NCBI RefSeq assembly: GCF_000344805.1
Contig: NC_020453.1
Span: forward strand, 6,977,001-7,041,000
Origin: Bradyrhizobium oligotrophicum S58
GTDB lineage: Bacteria; Pseudomonadota; Alphaproteobacteria; Rhizobiales; Xanthobacteraceae
Direction: 5' to 3'
Length of the DNA: 64,000 nucleotides
The position numbers and the translations under genes are program-made. Below the pieces are notes generated by a model. That model ran no database searches, was not told where the DNA came from, and saw only the letters and a program-made list of their open reading frames with translations. Shown here in pieces: positions 1 through 7,677 of this stretch (position 1 is the first letter of the stretch; the number at the start of each line of letters is the position of its first letter).

Positions 1-195
1 ATCAAGGTGCTCAGCCTCGTCAGCCAGAGCACCCAGCGCAACAGCGACCGCCGCATGATCATCCCATCTCTGCTGATTGAGCCACGTCACGGCCTGCGGA
101 TTCAACCGTGTGCCGATGTTGCCGCTCGCAGCCTCATCAACCGCCAGCTTGCGCGCCGCGCCGATGACGGCTTGCTGATCAATCCCTGGAGCCAT
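1..195 (-). CDS. Open frame leaving the left edge, phage/replication-like C-terminal motif
   Basis: On the minus strand an ATG at 195 opens 65 codons with no stop before the window edge. The peptide contains LNPQAVTWLNQQRWDD. This tryptophan-rich motif resembles the C-terminal end of phage or plasmid replication-initiator-like proteins that finish with WLN..RW-type sequences. The frame differs from the GFA-like frame that overlaps it. I infer a fragment of a mobile-element gene fused to the remains of the GFA gene. The motif match is from memory and the frame could simply be a spurious open frame. Confidence 0.35.
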   Translation of the reverse strand, partial: MAPGIDQQAVIGAARKLAVDEAASGNIGTRLNPQAVTWLNQQRWDDHAAVAVALGALADEAEHLD

Positions 196-344
196 TCGAA
201 CTCCAAGGCCTTCACACTGGCGCGGCTTCGAAACGCCGCGCCCTGCGCCTTGCGACACATCGAACAGTGGCAGTTGAGCGCACGGGACAGCGCCCCATTA
301 ATCCTGTATTTGACGCGGCCGCACAGGCAACTGCCATGGATCAT
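102..344 (-). pseudogene. Truncated GFA/CENP-V family protein
   Basis: The first 53 or so residues match the start of glutathione-dependent formaldehyde-activating-enzyme-like (GFA) proteins. They include the zinc-binding CxC pair in SCLCGRVKY and the CHCSMCRKAQG motif, followed by AAFRSRASVKALEFEWLQG. From about base 190 downward the family sequence stops, the residues turn unrelated and Arg/Ser-rich, and the frame ends at 80 residues, against about 130 in the family. The missing half should carry the remaining zinc ligands, so the protein is probably not functional. The break coincides with the open frame that leaves the window, which points to recombination rather than a point frameshift. 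Confidence 0.55.
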
Positions 345-362
345 GCTCGCTTCTCTCCGGCC

Positions 363-1508
363 TCAATACGCCCGCCCCTTCGGCGCCCGTGCATCATAGT
401 GAAGCCGCTTGCCGCTTTCGGCGACACCATCCAGAAACGCACCGACCTCCCGGTTCAAAAACTCCACATCCGCCGGAAACAGCCCCGACGCCGCGGCATG
501 CCCGGTGACGCTGCCGGGGGAGATCGTCTTGATGGTCACGTCGGGAATGGTCTTCGCGCTCTCGATCGGCTCGAACTCGGGATTGAGCAGGTCCTTGGTG
601 CCGGTGAGGATCAGGGTCTTGGCCTTGATCGAGGCCAGCGCCTTCGCGGTGTCGCCGTCGAAGCCGGGCGTAGTGCCGACGTCGTGCCTGTCATAGGCCC
701 AGGTCTGGTAGATCCAGTCATCGGCGTCGAACGCCTTCACGAGCGCAGTCTCCTGCTGCTCCATCCAGGGCAGCACGTCGAGCCCGTTCTTGAACTGCGC
801 CGCATACATGTCCGGCGTGCGCGCCGCGAGCAGGGCGACGATGTCGCGCCACAGGCGGATGCCCTTCTCCGGCGGCGCCTCGTAGTTGCCGTCCTTCCAG
901 GCCGGATCGTTCATGATCGCCTTGCGCGAGGCCTCCATGACCGCGACCGACCAGGCCGGCGTCTTCGCCAGCGGCACTATCGCCACCAGCGAGTCCATGA
1001 ACTCGGGATGGCTGACGCCCCATTGCAGGGTCTGCATGCCGCCCATCGAGGGACCGACCACGGCGACGACGTGGTCGATGCCGAGCTTTTCCTTCAGCAG
1101 GCGGTATTGCGACTCCACCATGTCGCGGATCGCGAACTTCGGAAACGCCATGCGGGCTTGCGCCTTCGAATTGCTCGGCGAGGTCGACAGGCCGTTGCCG
1201 ATCGCATCGGTGCAGATGACAAAATACTTGTTGGTGTCGAGCGCCCGGCCCGGCCCGATCATGAAGTCGAGCCGGTGATGATTGCCCGAGATCGCCGTCA
1301 CCATCAGGATGGCGTTGGACTTCTGCGCGTTCAGCTCGCCGTGGGTGACGTAGGAGATCGCGAAATCCCTGATCACCTCGCCGCTTTCGAGCTTGAGGTC
1401 GCCTTCGGCGTAGGACTGGTGCGGCGGCTGCTGCGGGGTGTGGGCGGCGGCCGGGCCGGCGATCAGCAGCAGCGCGGCGATTGAGGCAATGCACGATCTT
1501 GTCGTCAC
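363..1508 (-). CDS. Exported MetX-like alpha/beta-hydrolase
   Basis: This 381-residue protein has the homoserine O-acetyltransferase (MetX) fold with a signal peptide in front (IASIAALLLIAGPAAA, then cleavage near AHT). It should therefore act in the periplasm, unlike true MetX. The nucleophile elbow is GPSMGG with Ser154; a late Asp in TGTKDLLNPE and a His in TGHAAA complete a plausible triad. The GTG at 1508 is chosen because GGGAGG lies 6-7 bases upstream and it gives the signal peptide; the frame continues upstream without either feature. The substrate is unknown. An extracytoplasmic acyltransferase or esterase is likelier than methionine synthesis. Confidence 0.8.
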   Translation of the reverse strand: MTTRSCIASIAALLLIAGPAAAHTPQQPPHQSYAEGDLKLESGEVIRDFAISYVTHGELNAQKSNAILMVTAISGNHHRLDFMIGPGRALDTNKYFVICTDAIGNGLSTSPSNSKAQARMAFPKFAIRDMVESQYRLLKEKLGIDHVVAVVGPSMGGMQTLQWGVSHPEFMDSLVAIVPLAKTPAWSVAVMEASRKAIMNDPAWKDGNYEAPPEKGIRLWRDIVALLAARTPDMYAAQFKNGLDVLPWMEQQETALVKAFDADDWIYQTWAYDRHDVGTTPGFDGDTAKALASIKAKTLILTGTKDLLNPEFEPIESAKTIPDVTIKTISPGSVTGHAAASGLFPADVEFLNREVGAFLDGVAESGKRLHYDARAPKGRAY

Positions 1509-1754
1509 GTGGAACCTCCCATCATGATCGAAGCGCTTGGCACGCCTTCGCGTTTGAACGCCGAAGCATACGAGCTGCAGGCCGAGCCGCAAGTCGAGCG
1601 CATCAAGCTCGCGCGAAGTTGCTTGCCCCTTTCGGGGTGTAGTGGCCGAGGCGCCCGATCAAGCTCTGCCAGACTGCCCGTGGCAGCCCAGGACATGAGG
1701 CACATTTCTTCTGAAAAAAATAAATTCCTTGCGCTTTTACGGAAATCATGATTG
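1509..1754. other. Intergenic, upstream of the MetX-like gene
   Basis: No coding frame is convincing here. The stretch 1705-1755 is AT-rich for this genome (TTCTGAAAAAAATAAATTCC) and leads into the dispersed repeat. Nothing else was recognised. Confidence 0.5.
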
Positions 1755-2150
1755 TATCCCCGCATCCCGCCTCACCGCAGAGGGGCGTTGCGCGCGATCG
1801 TCACGACACGCGAGGTGGGGATGCGATGGCCGCGAGAGATCGCAGCGTCTTCTCACGAAGGCGCCGACGAACGATGTCTTGCGGACGTGAAGTCGCAGCG
1901 TCCTGATACCCCGACGCTGGTATCAAGCCGCGATGGCGCTGATGTGCCGCGTGGCGATGGTGGCCAACAAGCCCGGCGCACCAGGGAGACTGCGTATAAG
2001 CGTGAAGACCGTCGCGCAGGGAATGCCGGTTGACCGGCACCACCTGTGGTACCTGCCGCCTGCATTTTTTTCTGCAGGCGGGCCATGGGTGAGGCCTTCA
2101 CCCGGCATTCCCTGCGCCCTCTGCATTTCAGGAGGGACGAACTGATCACA
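1755..2150 (+). repeat. Dispersed about 390-bp repeat, copy 1, with conserved hairpin
   Basis: This segment is the reverse-oriented relative of 16905-17290. Shared blocks in order are the GCGCCGACGAACGAT motif, a GGTGGCCAACAAGCC-like block, a GCGCAGGGAATGCCGG block, the near-identical hairpin block at 2045-2084, and a CCCTGCGCCCTC block. The hairpin arms are CCGCCTGCA and TGCAGGCGG around a T-rich loop. Several short frames run through it on both strands but none is conserved between the copies, so I treat it as non-coding. Repeats of this look are common between genes in Bradyrhizobium. Confidence 0.8.
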
Positions 2151-2240
2151 TCACTCGGGCATCGCGTGCCGCGAGGCTGCGCAGCCATGTCCCTGACCTA
2201 TCCCTCGGCTGTTTGAATCGTAAATCCGTCCTCCCCTCCG

Positions 2241-2417
2241 CTGTCGTCCCGGACAAGCCGCGACGCGCGTAGCGCGGCGTGGCGCCGGTCCGGGATCCAT
2301 ACGCCGCAGCGGTCGTGAGGGGAAAAAAGCCAATAGGCACCCTGCCCTAAACGACTCCCTGGGGGTATGGGTCTCGGCGCCGCGTGCGCAATTGCGCACT
2401 AGGCCGGGACGACAGTA
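2241..2417 (+). repeat. GTCGTCCCGGACAAGC repeat, copy 1
   Basis: The element begins CTGTCGTCCCGGACAAGC and ends CCGGGACGACAG, so its termini are inverted. Inside lie a (G/A)TCCGGGA(T/C)CCATACGCCGC block and a CTCCCTGGGGGTATGGGTC block. All are repeated in the same order and orientation at 36425-36582. It is non-coding, and the outer inverted ends could fold into a long stem. Confidence 0.75.
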
Positions 2418-2443
2418 GTGTTTGTCGGTGCAGCGCCGCCGCC

Positions 2444-2836
2444 TCAACCCATCGCGAGTGCCGCGACCGACAGCAGCGCCAGCATCACGGTCGAGCTCAG
2501 CAGCTGCAGCGATCCGTCCGGCTGCGTGCGCCAGCGCAGCACCTTGTCGGCGACGCCGAGCGTCGCGTCGTAGAACACGGGCGTGTAGGCCTGCTTGAGC
2601 AGACGCGGATAGCGCGGCCCGGCAGCAGAGCTCATCAGCACATGGATGATCGTTGCCGTCGTCACGAAACCAATGATGCTGCCTTGCAGCGCGCTGCTAT
2701 GCGCGAGCTTGAGGATCAGCGCAGCGCCGGCATAGGTCGGGATGGCCTGGAACAGCGCGGTCAGCGCCATGCCTTCGAGCAAATTGAACAGCGCCGCCTT
2801 CGGTGCGGATGTGCTGGGAGAGGCGATGGCGGACAT
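2444..2836 (-). CDS. Hypothetical membrane protein
   Basis: The likely product is 130 residues from the ATG at 2836 (MSAIASPSTSAPKAALFNLLEG). A further 30 in-frame codons upstream look non-coding. Three or four hydrophobic stretches are visible: LTALFQAIPTYAGAALIL, a segment at SIIGFVTTATIIHVLM, and the C-terminal LLSSTVMLALLSVAALAMG. I do not recognise a domain. The gene stands alone, between a repeat and a small exported protein on the same strand. The start is uncertain because no clear ribosome-binding site precedes it. Confidence 0.5.
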   Translation of the reverse strand: MSAIASPSTSAPKAALFNLLEGMALTALFQAIPTYAGAALILKLAHSSALQGSIIGFVTTATIIHVLMSSAAGPRYPRLLKQAYTPVFYDATLGVADKVLRWRTQPDGSLQLLSSTVMLALLSVAALAMG

Positions 2837-2987
2837 GGCTCGAAATCCGGTTGCGGTGGTCCTCGGCGAGGACCAGACCGCTCCGGTGTAGCCGGCGCCC
2901 GTGATGCGTACCGTGAGGGCGGTCACGAAGAGTGTCGCACCAACCTGACGCGGCGTTACGTCACGGCCGAACGACGCAGACGATCAG

Positions 2988-3218
2988 CTACGTCCGGCCC
3001 TGCCCGTTCACCTGGCCTTGCTGCTGCTGGCGGTCCTGCTCCTTGGCGCGGTGACGGCCGTAGAGACATCCCGCAGCGGCGCCGAGCATGCCGTGATGGC
3101 CGGCATAGTGACCGGCGACGCCGCCGACGATGGCGCCCTTGATGCAGCCCTTGGCCTCGGCGGCCTGGGTCGAGAGCAGCGCAACGGCGGCGACTGACAA
3201 CGCAAGAATGGTCTTCAT
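2988..3218 (-). CDS. Small exported glycine-zipper-like protein
   Basis: The 76-residue product has a signal peptide (ILALSVAAVALLSTQAAEA) with an AEA cleavage site. A Gly/Ala/His-rich segment follows (GAIVGGVAGHYAGHHGMLGAAAGC) with the GxxxG spacing of glycine-zipper periplasmic or outer-membrane proteins. The tail is Gln-rich and basic. GGAG lies 8 bases before the ATG. Two cysteines in the mature part, in KGCIKG and AGCLYG, could form a disulfide. The function is unknown. It is probably a small envelope protein of a type frequent in rhizobia. Confidence 0.65.
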   Translation of the reverse strand: MKTILALSVAAVALLSTQAAEAKGCIKGAIVGGVAGHYAGHHGMLGAAAGCLYGRHRAKEQDRQQQQGQVNGQGRT

Positions 3219-3489
3219 GATCGAGCTCCGCGAGGATGTTGCTCTCTAACTGCAGCATCACCACGCGGTTCCCGCCACGCGCAACGGGACGCCCCCGGCG
3301 AACCTTTTGGCCGCGCCCGTGACCTATCGCTTGAGAAAATTGATGGTGCCGGCCCGACGTCGCCAAGCTCCCGTTCACCGTGCCGTCGCATTTTGCAGCA
3401 GGATGTCAGCGCAGGTGATTGACGGTCGCGCGCCGATCTCCGCAAGAACCCATGGCGCGGACGCGGGCATTCCCGTCAGTGGAGACAGG

Positions 3490-3936
3490 ATGATCGAGCA
3501 CATCAACAAGCAGCGCGTGCGCAGACTGCTCGAAGCCCATGCCGCCGGCGATTTCGACAGCGTGCTGTCGCATTGCAACGACGACCTCGAGCACTTCGCC
3601 TCGGCGCCGATCGACATCTTCCCCCATCTCGGCCGCCGCCACGGCAAGGCCGAGGTGCGACAGATGTGGGAGACCGCGCGCAGCCGCTATGCCGATGTCA
3701 GGCATGAGATCAAGACCATGATCTGCGAAGGCGACCAGGTCGCCGTCGATCTGCGCATCTTCCTGCGCAAGCGCGACAACGACCGCATCGTGCAATATGA
3801 CCTCGCCGCCTTCTACACGCTGCGCGACGGCCGCATCAGCCGCATCCGCGAGATCATGGACACGTTCGACCTGGTGCAGCAGGTGCTCGAATGCGACCTC
3901 AGCCGGCTGCTGATCGCGGGGACCGCTCGGCCCTGA
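3490..3936 (+). CDS. SnoaL-like / NTF2-fold protein, paralogue A
   Basis: The 148-residue product has the size and pattern of the NTF2/SnoaL-like superfamily: an N-terminal helix (INKQRVRRLLEAHAAGDF), a PIDIFPHLGRRHGKAEV segment and later beta strands ending in IREIMDTFDLVQQVLE. The ATG at 3490 follows GGAGACAGG directly, and the longer upstream frame is unlikely. It is clearly related to 4520-4960, which shares the PID(I/M)FP.LG.RHGK and DTFDLV blocks. No catalytic residues can be named. Members range from isomerases to polyketide cyclases and non-enzymatic binders. Confidence 0.75.
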   Translation: MIEHINKQRVRRLLEAHAAGDFDSVLSHCNDDLEHFASAPIDIFPHLGRRHGKAEVRQMWETARSRYADVRHEIKTMICEGDQVAVDLRIFLRKRDNDRIVQYDLAAFYTLRDGRISRIREIMDTFDLVQQVLECDLSRLLIAGTARP

Positions 3937-4059
3937 GCGCAGCCGCCGCGCCCCAGCGCGTCCGATCACGGAAACGTCACCAGCCTCAGCCTCGTCCCAT
4001 TGAACCTCGCGGTCGGGCTCCGCACCCCATCAGCGGGTGGGTATACGGGGCTTGAAAAC

Positions 4060-4335
4060 ATGAAGATCGCATTCCTGGCGATGGCAGGACTGGTGATGGG
4101 CGTCGTCGGCGGCGCGACGGTTGGAATCGGGCTGGGCCTGGCCTGGATCGAGCTGTTCAACACCAGCGAGTTCGAAGGCTATGCCGGCATGCTGGTGTTC
4201 TTCACCTTCATGCCGCTCGGTGCCCTGATCGGCGGGCTCGGCGGCGCCACCCTGTTCGGGATGGCGGCCTTCCGCGATCACGAGCTCGCCATCGACGGCA
4301 AGAGGATGCCGCACCAGGGCATCAAGGGTGTGTGA
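4060..4335 (+). CDS. Small membrane protein, two TM segments
   Basis: The 91-residue product has a Gly-rich hydrophobic N-terminal helix (FLAMAGLVMGVVGGATVGIG) and a second one (GMLVFFTFMPLGALIGGLGG) before a charged tail (AFRDHELAIDGKRMPHQ). The ATG at 4060 is chosen because the helix begins there. It sits between two SnoaL-like paralogues on the same strand. No family was recognised. Confidence 0.6.
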   Translation: MKIAFLAMAGLVMGVVGGATVGIGLGLAWIELFNTSEFEGYAGMLVFFTFMPLGALIGGLGGATLFGMAAFRDHELAIDGKRMPHQGIKGV

Positions 4336-4519
4336 ACCGGTTGTCGCAACCGCGCCGCAGTGCGCATTTGTGCAATGCAAAAACAACCGTTGCGCGTGCT
4401 TTCCATTGGCGTATCTGAGAGATCAGAAAGTCAGGCCCGGTGCCCGGCGCGATCTCATTTGACGAGGTCGCCTGAAGGCTGGTGCGCCGCCTGCACGCCA
4501 AATCAGGATCACGACCAGG

Positions 4520-4960
4520 ATGACGGAGCACAGCCTCTGGCGTCTGTCGCGCGCCTTGCATCGCGCGATCAACGACCGCCATTTCGACGCGCTCGCCGAG
4601 CTTCTCGACGACGAGATCGACTGGGCCATCTACGGCCCGATCGACATGTTTCCCTTCCTCGGCGCCCGGCACGGCAAGGAAGCCGTGCTCGATGCCGTCA
4701 GGCAGATCGCGGACAACGTGCACATCCGGCGGCTCGAACGCGAGACGCTGATGCTCGACGAGACCAGTGCGGCGACCATGGTCCGCTGCGCCATGACGGC
4801 GCAGGATTCCGACAAGCCGATCACGGCGCGGCTCGCGCAATTCCTGCAATTCCGCGCCGGCAAGCTGGCGCGGCTGCGCATCCTGATCGACACGTTCGAT
4901 CTGGTGGAGCAGACACTCGGCCGGCCGATCGACCTGCCGCGGATCGGCAGCTTCGCCTGA
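4520..4960 (+). CDS. SnoaL-like / NTF2-fold protein, paralogue B
   Basis: The 146-residue protein belongs to the same fold family as 3490-3936. It carries PIDMFPFLGARHGKEAV near residues 39-55 and IDTFDLVEQTLGRPID near the C-terminus, at matching positions. The N-terminal helix (LWRLSRALHRAINDRHFDALAELLDDE) suits the cone-shaped fold. The two genes probably arose by duplication with the small membrane gene kept between them. The substrate is not deducible. Confidence 0.75.
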   Translation: MTEHSLWRLSRALHRAINDRHFDALAELLDDEIDWAIYGPIDMFPFLGARHGKEAVLDAVRQIADNVHIRRLERETLMLDETSAATMVRCAMTAQDSDKPITARLAQFLQFRAGKLARLRILIDTFDLVEQTLGRPIDLPRIGSFA

Positions 4961-5093
4961 AGCCGCCGATCGGCTGTTGGATTGCAGTCACAATCACCGA
5001 CAACCCAACACATCGTGACTGGCGCGGCCATAATTTTGCGCCAAGATTCCACCATATTCCGGCACACAGGTTCGGGCGGCGGGGGTTGCTCTC

Positions 5094-6026
5094 ATGACAT
5101 CGTATCGTTGCGCGCTGGCGTTCTTCACCGCCGGCCTGGGGCTTTTTGCGTCCGCCGCGCAGGCGCAGACGCTGATCCAGGCGCCGCAGCCGCTGCAGAT
5201 CGTGCCGTGGCAGCAGATCGCGCCCGCGCCGCAGGATGAGGACGAGGACAAGCCCGACGACCAGGCCGCGGCAGCCGACCCGATGAAGGATGTCGACGTC
5301 GCCAATCTCGACTGGAGCCAGCTCGCGATCGACGAGACGACCTTCCTCGATCGCCCCGAAGCGGCGGCAGCGAAGCGCAAGGCGGCCGCCGAGAAGGCTG
5401 CCGCGCTCGACTGGTCCAACCAGAACAAGGGCAGCCTCGCCTCCGGCGTCTCGGTCAAGCAGTCGGTGTCGCCGTTTTGGGACGCGCGCGTCGGCGCCGA
5501 CATGACGGTCGCGCGGCAGCCGAGCACGATGTCCGAACTGCTGGCGGAGAAGGCCGAGAACGGCGGCAACGCCCCACAATCCGGCGGCTCCGCCTGGGCG
5601 TCCGTCACCGCCCCGGGCGCCGGCGCGATCTGGGACAAGACCGCGATCGAGGCACGCGTCGATCCGGGCTCGGACCAGAGCCGGCTCGGCACCACCCTCA
5701 CCAAGGCGGTGCCGATCGATCACTACAATCTGACCCTGCAGAACGGCTACAACGTCACCCAGCAGGGCATGGTGCCGATCCCTGGTGCTGCGCCGAAGAC
5801 CAGCCGCAGCTTCGACACCGAGCAATCCGCGAAGCTCTCGATCCAGGATACGGGCACGAGCGTCACCGCCGGACAGACCTTGTCCTCGAGCGACGACAAA
5901 TGGCTGCGCAAGGTCGGCGCCGAGCAGAAGCTCACGGATGGCCTGAGCGTCTCCGGCTCGGTCAGCGAGACTGCGCAGGGCGGCACGAGCAAGAGCATCT
6001 CGGCGGGGTTTAAGCGGAGCTGGTAA
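5094..6026 (+). CDS. Conserved exported protein, possibly outer-membrane associated
   Basis: The 310-residue product starts with a signal peptide (ALAFFTAGLGLFASAAQAQ). A Pro/Gln/Asp-rich linker follows, with the acidic run PQDEDEDKPDDQ, then an Ala/Lys-rich helix around residues 95-108. The rest alternates short amphipathic strands (YNLTLQNGYNVTQQGM, SAKLSIQDTGTSVTAGQTL) and ends in aromatic GFKRSW. Alternating strands with a terminal aromatic residue suggest a surface or barrel-like domain, but this is inference. GGGGG precedes the ATG by 9-10 bases. No named family was recognised. Confidence 0.6.
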   Translation: MTSYRCALAFFTAGLGLFASAAQAQTLIQAPQPLQIVPWQQIAPAPQDEDEDKPDDQAAAADPMKDVDVANLDWSQLAIDETTFLDRPEAAAAKRKAAAEKAAALDWSNQNKGSLASGVSVKQSVSPFWDARVGADMTVARQPSTMSELLAEKAENGGNAPQSGGSAWASVTAPGAGAIWDKTAIEARVDPGSDQSRLGTTLTKAVPIDHYNLTLQNGYNVTQQGMVPIPGAAPKTSRSFDTEQSAKLSIQDTGTSVTAGQTLSSSDDKWLRKVGAEQKLTDGLSVSGSVSETAQGGTSKSISAGFKRSW

Positions 6027-6178
6027 TCGTTACGAATTGCGGCAGACCGCCACGAATGATCGAACGGTCGCCGCAACTTCGCCGCGTTGCGGCCCAATTT
6101 GGCCGCACTGATAGGCTTTGAGAAGTTCGTCGTGCGGGGACACCGCGCTCGTTTGAACGCGAAATGAGGAAATAGCCG

Positions 6179-6592
6179 ATGAATGTCATTCGTCCGGACA
6201 AGATCGAAGGAACTGAAGCCGAGCTGGATACGGATCTGGCCGCGGTCTCCGAAGTCGAGGCCGGCATTCGTGATTTCGTCCGTAATGATATCGCCTATCT
6301 GCGCCGCCCCAATGCGGCCGCGACGGCTGAGGCTGCGATCGATGCCGATGCTGCGGTCAACAGCGTCACCACGCTGATCCAGCGCGTCGCCGGCACCTCG
6401 CTGTCGGAGATCGAGAACCTGATCGGCGAGCTCGAGAGCCTGCGCGAATTGCTGCATGCCGAGGGTCAGCGCGTGCAGCGCGAGATCGCGAGCTATGCCC
6501 AGCTCAGCCAGGCGGCGATGAAGTCGACCCGCGCCATTGCCGAGAACGTCACGCAGTGGAAGCGCGCTGCCGACGGCCTGCGCGGCAGCTGA
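6179..6592 (+). CDS. Conserved hypothetical coiled-coil protein
   Basis: The 137-residue soluble protein is almost entirely helical. A long heptad-like stretch runs from about residue 65 to the end (SLSEIENLIGELESLRELLHAEGQ and on), followed by a WKRAADGLRG tail. There are no Cys, metal or nucleotide motifs. GAGGAAA sits 8-9 bases before the ATG. The gene stands alone, with a non-coding stretch on each side. The function is unknown. Confidence 0.6.
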   Translation: MNVIRPDKIEGTEAELDTDLAAVSEVEAGIRDFVRNDIAYLRRPNAAATAEAAIDADAAVNSVTTLIQRVAGTSLSEIENLIGELESLRELLHAEGQRVQREIASYAQLSQAAMKSTRAIAENVTQWKRAADGLRGS

Positions 6593-6747
6593 GCGTTCCT
6601 TCGAGCCTGAAACGGGACCGTCACGCGAGCCATCGCGTGGCGGTTTTCGTCTTTGGGACGCCGAATCCTTGAACGTCGCGTGACGGCCCCGCGACCAACC
6701 CGTGCCGTTCTTTTTGCGGGCACGTTGCGTCAGGGGCTGTCATTTTG

Positions 6748-6885
6748 ATGGAAACGATCCGTCCGGAAAACACCGATCCGATACCTCTGCGGCCGCAGCC
6801 ACAGAGGATCGGGACCATCATGGTCCGCTTCGTCGGATTGCTGGTGATTGCGATGGCGGTCATGGTGCTCATCTGGAGCCGCTAG
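6748..6885 (+). CDS. Small single-pass membrane protein (45 aa)
   Basis: This frame encodes a charged, proline-rich head with METIRPENTDPIPLRPQPQ and one strong transmembrane helix (VRFVGLLVIAMAVMVLIW) ending in SR. The topology is a typical single-pass small protein. The ribosome-binding site is weak: AGGGG is too far upstream. Expression is unproven; the clean hydrophobic design is the main support. Confidence 0.45.
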   Translation: METIRPENTDPIPLRPQPQRIGTIMVRFVGLLVIAMAVMVLIWSR

Positions 6886-6938
6886 ACCGTCTCTAGGGAC
6901 AAGGTGCCGTCCGTCCCGGTTAACGAGGAGTTAAACGA

Positions 6939-7082
6939 TCACTCGTTGATCGAGGCCGACGTCTCCAGCGAATACGAACCGTCGGCGTAGCCCTTCACGA
7001 CCATCCCTGTCGCGAGCATCACCGCGAGCGTCACGCTTGCAAAGATAAAGCCGAGGAGCTTCAGACCGCTACGATCTGCCAT
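6939..7082 (-). CDS. Small membrane-anchored protein (47 aa)
   Basis: Starting at the ATG at 7082, the frame reads MADRSGLKLLGFIFASVTLA, then VMLATGMVVKGYADGSYSLE and a short tail. It has one N-terminal hydrophobic helix and a small polar C-terminus. GGGGG lies 6 bases before this ATG; a second ATG at 7088 is too close to it. It is convergent with the small gene at 6748-6885. The function is unknown. Confidence 0.5.
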   Translation of the reverse strand: MADRSGLKLLGFIFASVTLAVMLATGMVVKGYADGSYSLETSASINE

Positions 7083-7197
7083 ACTCATCCCCCACATCCT
7101 GATCCCTGATTGGCTGTCTTATAGAGTCGAGGTTCAGAATGCGTTAGCGCGAAGTTCGTTCCGCGCCGACAATCCTACGCAGCGTGACCTTTTCGCC

Positions 7198-7677
7198 TCA
7201 ACCGTTGTTCCGTCTCGGCACGAAGGCTGATGCAAGCACTGAAAACACCAGCTCGCCACGCTGATTGGTGCCGGTGTTGCGCGCCTGCAGGATGCCCCAC
7301 TGCGGACGCGATGCCGATGCGCGAAGCGAATCGATTTCGCTGGAGAAGGTAATCGTATCACCCGCAAGTACCGGCTTGAGCCAGCGCAGCTCGCGAAATC
7401 CCGGAGAAGGACCTCCCACCGCGATCGCTTCACCGCGCGAGCGCGCGATCTCCGCGAGCCGCTGATTGTCGGCGACGATCAGCTTCATGCAGACAGAGCC
7501 GACATGCCAGCCCGAGGCGGCCAGTCCGCCGAACAGCGAGTTGCGGCCCTCCTCCTCATCGAGATGAAAGCGTTGCGGATCGAACTGCTGCGCGAAGCGT
7601 TTGATCTCTTCGGCGGTGAACATGTAAGAGCCGAGCTCGCGGCGCTGGCCGACCTGAAGATCCTCGAAGAAGCGCAT
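7198..7677 (-). CDS. MaoC-like dehydratase, second gene of pair
   Basis: The 159-residue protein shows the MaoC/hot-dog pattern: an AEEIKRFAQQFDPQRFHLDEE segment where the Asp and His of the hydratase-2 motif fall, then FGGLAASGWHVGS and a C-terminal strand set with GDTITFSSEID. Such proteins hydrate or dehydrate acyl-thioesters. The ATG overlaps the stop of the upstream gene as TGATG, so both are one transcription unit and probably one hetero-oligomer. The longer frame upstream lies inside that gene. Confidence 0.8.
   Translation of the reverse strand: MRFFEDLQVGQRRELGSYMFTAEEIKRFAQQFDPQRFHLDEEEGRNSLFGGLAASGWHVGSVCMKLIVADNQRLAEIARSRGEAIAVGGPSPGFRELRWLKPVLAGDTITFSSEIDSLRASASRPQWGILQARNTGTNQRGELVFSVLASAFVPRRNNG

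Noticed and set aside
185-205. TTCGAA-containing stretch resembling a tRNA T-loop attachment site
   Set aside because: No tRNA acceptor, D-arm or anticodon arm can be built around it; it belongs to the GFA reading frame.
1853-2188. Short frames inside the dispersed repeat
   Set aside because: They are not in the same frame in the second copy at 16905-17290 and read as Arg/Pro-rich noise.
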